Of a stretch of 38,626 nt of DNA, positions 36,122 to 38,626 are shown in pieces. Source of the DNA: Streptomyces sp. MMG1121 (GTDB taxonomy: Bacteria; Actinomycetota; Actinomycetes; Streptomycetales; Streptomycetaceae); contig NZ_LGDV01000220.1 in NCBI RefSeq assembly GCF_001280015.1, forward strand, positions 1-38,626, given 5' to 3'. Below the pieces are notes generated by a model that saw only the letters and a list, made by a program, of their open reading frames with translations, was not told the origin of the DNA and did not search any database. How positions within the stretch are numbered: position 1 is the first letter of the stretch; each line of letters starts with the position of its first letter. A program made the translations under genes and the position numbers.

Positions 36122-36296
36122 CGACGAGTTGTTGACCGTGGCCGATGTCATGGCTCGCCTGAAGGTCGGCCGGTCGACGGTCTACGACCTGATCCGCACC
36201 CGGCGTCTGCCCTCGGTCGCCATCGGGCGGTGCCGACGCATCCCGGCCTCCGCCCTGGGCGAATTCATCGCGAGCGAGATGGAGCGTGCGGCCTGA
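36114..36296 (+). CDS. xis: Excisionase (Xis), helix-turn-helix
   Basis: 60 aa. The sequence LLTVADVMARLKVGRSTVYD followed by RTRRLPSVAIGRCRRIPASALGEFI is the winged helix-turn-helix of the excisionase/AlpA group. Such proteins bend the att DNA and direct the integrase towards excision. It overlaps the end of rep by 8 bp and the start of int by one base (TGATG at 36294-36298), so rep, xis and int are translationally coupled as in pSAM2. Confidence 0.9.
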   Translation: MRDDELLTVADVMARLKVGRSTVYDLIRTRRLPSVAIGRCRRIPASALGEFIASEMERAA

Positions 36297-37443
36297 TGAC
36301 CAAGCGTCGGAGTCGTGGTGACGGCGGTCTGCACTGGGACGAGAAGAGACAGCGGTGGATCGCCACGGCCAACCTTGGGTTCGATCCAAGCGGCAAGCGG
36401 ATCGTGAAGCGGGGGAGTGGCAAGACCCAGACAGAAGCCAAGAACAAGCTCAAGGAAGTGCTGCGGGACCACGAAGACGGCCTCGCCATTGCGCCCACCA
36501 ACTACACGGTCAAGGACGCCGTGACCGACTGGCTGGCGTACGGCCTGGCGGACCTCGACCCCAGCACCGTCGAGACCGTGACGCTCCTGAGCCAGAAGCA
36601 CGTGATTCCATCGCTCGGCGCGCGAAAGCTGCGCGACCTGAGCGCGGAGGACGTAGATCGCTGGCTGGCCAACAAAGCGAAGTCGTTCAGCACGCGCACG
36701 CTCCAGGGAATCCACTCCTGCCTTAACCGCGCGGTCAAGCGGGCCATGGCGCGGGACAAGGTGAAGCGGAATGTCGTCGAGTTGTGCTCAGTGCCCCAGG
36801 GCAGGCCGGGCGCCCGTCCAAGGCGCTCACCTTCGCCCAGGCTGAGGCCGTGCTCAAGGGCGCCGAGGGAACCTCGATGTACGCGTACATCGTCGTGGCG
36901 CTGCTGACGGGAGCCCGCACGGAAGAACTGCGGGCCCTCACCTGGGACCACGTCTTCCTGAAAGGCCGTCCTGATCTCGACCCGCCGCAGCCTCCGCACA
37001 TCGCCGTCTGGCGCTCGGTGCGGCGGAGCGGGGACACCAAGACCAAGAAGTCCCGGCGTTGCGTTGAGGCCCTTTGGCAGCAGTTCGAAGATCAGGGATG
37101 GGATCGGCTCGCCGCCGAGGACAAGTGGGAGGAACACGGGCTCGTCTTCTCCTCGGCCGTGGGAAAGCCGCTCGGCGCTGCCAACGTCCGCCGCGCCTTC
37201 CGTCAGGCGCTCAAGGGCATCGACGGGATCAACGCCGACGAGTGGACTCCTAGGGAGCTGCGGCACAGCTTCGTGTCCCTGCTGTCCGACCGGGGCGTCC
37301 CGCTGGAGGAGATCTCCCGGCTCGTCGGACACTCCGGGACCGCCGTGACCGAGGAGGTCTACAGGAAGCAGATCCGGCCCGTGATCCAGACCGGCGCCGT
37401 GGTCATGGACGGGATCTTCGGAGCGCAGGAGCGGCGTCCGTAG
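36296..37443 (+). pseudogene. int: Tyrosine integrase (pSAM2-like), one-base frameshift
   Basis: Joined frames give about 382 aa, full length for AICE integrases. N-terminal arm-binding part: GDGGLHWDEKRQRWIATANL; SAM-like core-binding region about residues 70-165. After VPQGRPG the frame must shift near 36808-36815 (GGCGCCCG, one C short) and continues RPSKALTFAQAEAVL. Catalytic residues lie in the second part: Arg in TGARTEELRALTW, Arg-His in PRELRHSF, His in LVGHSGTAVTE, nucleophile Tyr in EVYRKQIRP. Adjacent to att site 3 as expected. With the shift real, the catalytic domain is not made in frame and the element should be immobile without help; with it artefactual, the enzyme looks complete. 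Confidence 0.85.
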
Positions 37444-37480
37444 ACACGCGAAAAGCGGTAGTCACGCAATAAGACACGCA
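37442..37480 (+). promoter_or_regulatory. Three short repeats between int and att, possible integrase arm sites
   Basis: AGACACGCG (37442-37450), AGTCACGCA (37460-37468) and AGACACGCA (37472-37480) are near-identical, same-orientation 9-mers in the 45 bp after int. Tyrosine integrases of this family bind short repeated arm-type sites next to the core. The role is inferred from position. Confidence 0.4.
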
Positions 37481-37487
37481 GCGAAAA

Positions 37488-37528
37488 CAGGTGAGGCACC
37501 TACTAGTGACTAGTAGGTGCCTCACCTG
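37488..37528. repeat. Perfect 20-bp inverted repeat abutting att site 3
   Basis: Arm 37488-37507 (CAGGTGAGGCACCTACTAGT) and arm 37509-37528 are exact reverse complements around one G. The repeat ends 7 bp before the att core. It may terminate int transcription before the tRNA, or cruciform extrusion or protein binding there may help recombination. Confidence 0.85.
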
Positions 37529-37535
37529 CTGTTTT

Positions 37536-37582
37536 GGCTGTCGGGGTGGCGGGATTTGAACCCACGACCTCTTCGTCCCGAA
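37536..37582. repeat. att site 3: core within the intact tRNA-Pro
   Basis: The same 47 bp as sites 1 and 2, here continuous with the tRNA 5' half so that the tRNA gene is whole. The int-proximal end of an element that inserts in the 3' part of a tRNA rebuilds the gene, which is what is seen. Confidence 0.9.
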
Positions 37583-37614
37583 CGAAGCGCGCTGCCAAGC
37601 TGCGCTACACCCCG
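37541..37614 (-). tRNA. tRNA-Pro (CGG)
   Basis: 74 nt. Acceptor stem CGGGGTG pairs with CACCCCG plus discriminator A; D arm GCGC/GCGC; anticodon stem CTTCG/CGAAG around the loop TTCGGGA (anticodon CGG); T arm GTGGG-TTCAAAT-CCCGC. CCA is not encoded. Its 3' half, from the anticodon loop on, is the integration target of the island; two further 3' fragments lie at 31901 and 23507. Confidence 0.97.
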
Positions 37615-37680
37615 ATGTCGCTGCTTCCCGCGGCGACGTCGTTTACTTTAGCCCACCGGTGGCTGTAGACGAAATCCGGT

Positions 37681-38439
37681 TTAGACGCGGCGGCGGACCG
37701 GGGTGGGGCGGGTGTGGTCCAGGGCCACGAGGAGGACGGCCAGGGCGTAGATGCCGAGGCCCAGCAGGAGGGCGTTGGCCAGGGTGCTGCGGTAGCCGTG
37801 GGTCGCCACGTCCAGGAAGGGATAGAGGTAGCGGGCCGGGGCCGAGGGCGTGAGGAAGGCCGCTCGGATCAGGGAAAAGGCCAGGTAGACCAGGGGGTAG
37901 AGGAGCCAGGCCGCGGCCTGGCGGAGGTGCAGGCGGGCCGCGGGGGTGAGCAGCAGCCAGTCCAGCAGGGCCGCCATCGGGGTCACCGTGTGGAGGATCT
38001 GGAGGACCGCCCACTGGCCGTGCCAGCGTGCCGGGGCCGTCGTCGCGCCGGTCATGGAGAACGGGGGCGTCGTGTGGGCCAGCAGCAGGTGATAGACCAG
38101 CGCCGTGATCACGGCGTAGAGAAGTGTGGCGCCTGTCACGGCGGACGGCAGTGGGCGGCGGGCCCGCCAGGCCCTCGCGGCCGACAGGAGCATGACGACG
38201 GCCAGCAGGATGTTCGTCTGGACGCCGAAGTAGCTCAGGATCCGGGCCGGGCTTCCGAGCAGCAGCTCCAGAGCCACACCGCCGGCCGCCGCCACAGCGG
38301 TCAGCAGGCGGAACACGGCGACTACGGGACGCCGGACCGGGGCCACCACCGCCGTGGCCGGGACCGGGGAGGGCAGCAGCAGGGGTGGGCCCGGGACGGC
38401 GGGCAGGTCCGGGATGTCCCTGGGTATCGGGGCGGTCAT
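37681..38439 (-). CDS. Pr6Pr-family membrane protein
   Basis: 252 aa, ATG at 38439. After a Pro-rich N-terminus (about residues 1-35) there are six hydrophobic helices. Family phrases are SYFGVQTNILLAVVMLLSA, HTVTPMAALLDWLL, LLYPLVYLAFSLIRAAF, and YLYPFLDVATHGY. These match the Pr6Pr (FAR-17a/AIG1-like) membrane proteins of actinobacteria, whose function is not established. It marks the return to core chromosome right of the tRNA gene. Confidence 0.85.
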   Translation of the reverse strand: MTAPIPRDIPDLPAVPGPPLLLPSPVPATAVVAPVRRPVVAVFRLLTAVAAAGGVALELLLGSPARILSYFGVQTNILLAVVMLLSAARAWRARRPLPSAVTGATLLYAVITALVYHLLLAHTTPPFSMTGATTAPARWHGQWAVLQILHTVTPMAALLDWLLLTPAARLHLRQAAAWLLYPLVYLAFSLIRAAFLTPSAPARYLYPFLDVATHGYRSTLANALLLGLGIYALAVLLVALDHTRPTPVRRRV

Positions 38440-38563
38440 GTCCTCACGCTAGGAGCGGGGGAGGTGAGGGGCTATCTGGCCTACTCCGGGTGGGTTACAG
38501 GGGTTATGGGGGGGCGGGTAATGGGGAGGCGGAGGTTACGGCGCCCGGTCCGGGCCAGGATCC

Positions 38564-38626
38564 CTGCCGACTGCCGACTGCCGACTGCCGACTGCCGACT
38601 GCCGACTGCCGACTGCCGACTGCCGA
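38564..38626. repeat. 7-bp tandem repeat (CTGCCGA), nine copies to window end
   Basis: Nine perfect CTGCCGA units fill 38564-38626 and continue past the window edge. The unit is not a multiple of three and lies upstream of the Pr6Pr gene in a non-coding region. A variable-number repeat prone to slippage is the simplest view. Confidence 0.95.

Noticed and set aside
37488..37528. Insertion-sequence terminal inverted repeats
   Set aside because: The arms are adjacent (1-bp centre) and enclose no transposase; the window holds no IS transposase gene.
38564..38626. CRISPR array
   Set aside because: The 7-bp repeats are contiguous with no spacers, and no cas genes are present.

Overview
The window reads as chromosomal DNA of a Streptomyces or close relative. 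GC content is very high, third codon positions are strongly G/C-biased, GTG starts and GGAGG-type ribosome sites are common, and the gene content (KdpFABC with KdpDE, an SAV_915-type protein, an XRE/MmyB-type regulator, RepSA-type replication protein, a pSAM2-like xis-int pair at tRNA-Pro) is typical of that genus.

Positions 1-23,500 form a dense potassium and ion-homeostasis locus. It begins with the N-terminus of a short-chain dehydrogenase (minus strand). An orphan second KdpB ATPase (478-2631, minus) diverges from a four-TM protein with two extracytoplasmic helical domains (2914-4503). A CPA1 Na+/H+ antiporter (4594-6171, minus) diverges from a second KdpD-like kinase (6436-8934), which is followed by a kinase-less DUF4118 protein (8945-9733). 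Two small membrane proteins come next (minus), then a KimA-type K+ importer (10750-12594). The complete operon is a 27-aa membrane peptide, kdpF, kdpA, kdpB and kdpC, then a hairpin, then kdpE and kdpD (12773-20742). A universal stress protein (20813-21382, minus) diverges from an SAV_915-type gene plus a lysA-family decarboxylase (21661-23336).

The most interesting signal is regulatory. Upstream of several of these transcription units are direct repeats of a GTCA half-site spaced 11, 21 and 11 bp. The spacing is identical at 2780-2833, 12647-12700 and 21499-21552. A degenerate copy lies at 6293-6346, and two divergent single pairs at 10564-10617. This is the layout expected for an OmpR/PhoB-family response regulator; the KdpE encoded here is the obvious candidate. 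It would tie the orphan sensor parts, the KimA-like importer and the decarboxylase operon into one regulon.

Positions 23,507-37,614 are a composite genomic island at a tRNA-Pro(CGG) gene. The same 47-bp tRNA 3' segment occurs three times (23507, 31901, 37536). Segment I (about 8.4 kb) carries two aldo/keto reductases, a zinc alcohol dehydrogenase, a divergent XRE regulator, a SpoIIE-type phosphatase, a STAS-GNAT fusion and two frameshifted DUF5994-type genes. Segment II (about 5.6 kb) is a mini-AICE with small membrane proteins, a frameshifted rep, xis and a frameshifted int. No transfer gene is visible. Both internal att copies are preceded by a long near-perfect hairpin ending 7-8 bp from the core. 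Four of the island's genes have one-base frameshifts, while the long core genes are intact.

The right end returns to chromosome: the intact tRNA-Pro, a Pr6Pr-type membrane protein (37681-38439, minus) and a 7-bp tandem repeat (9 copies) running off the window edge.
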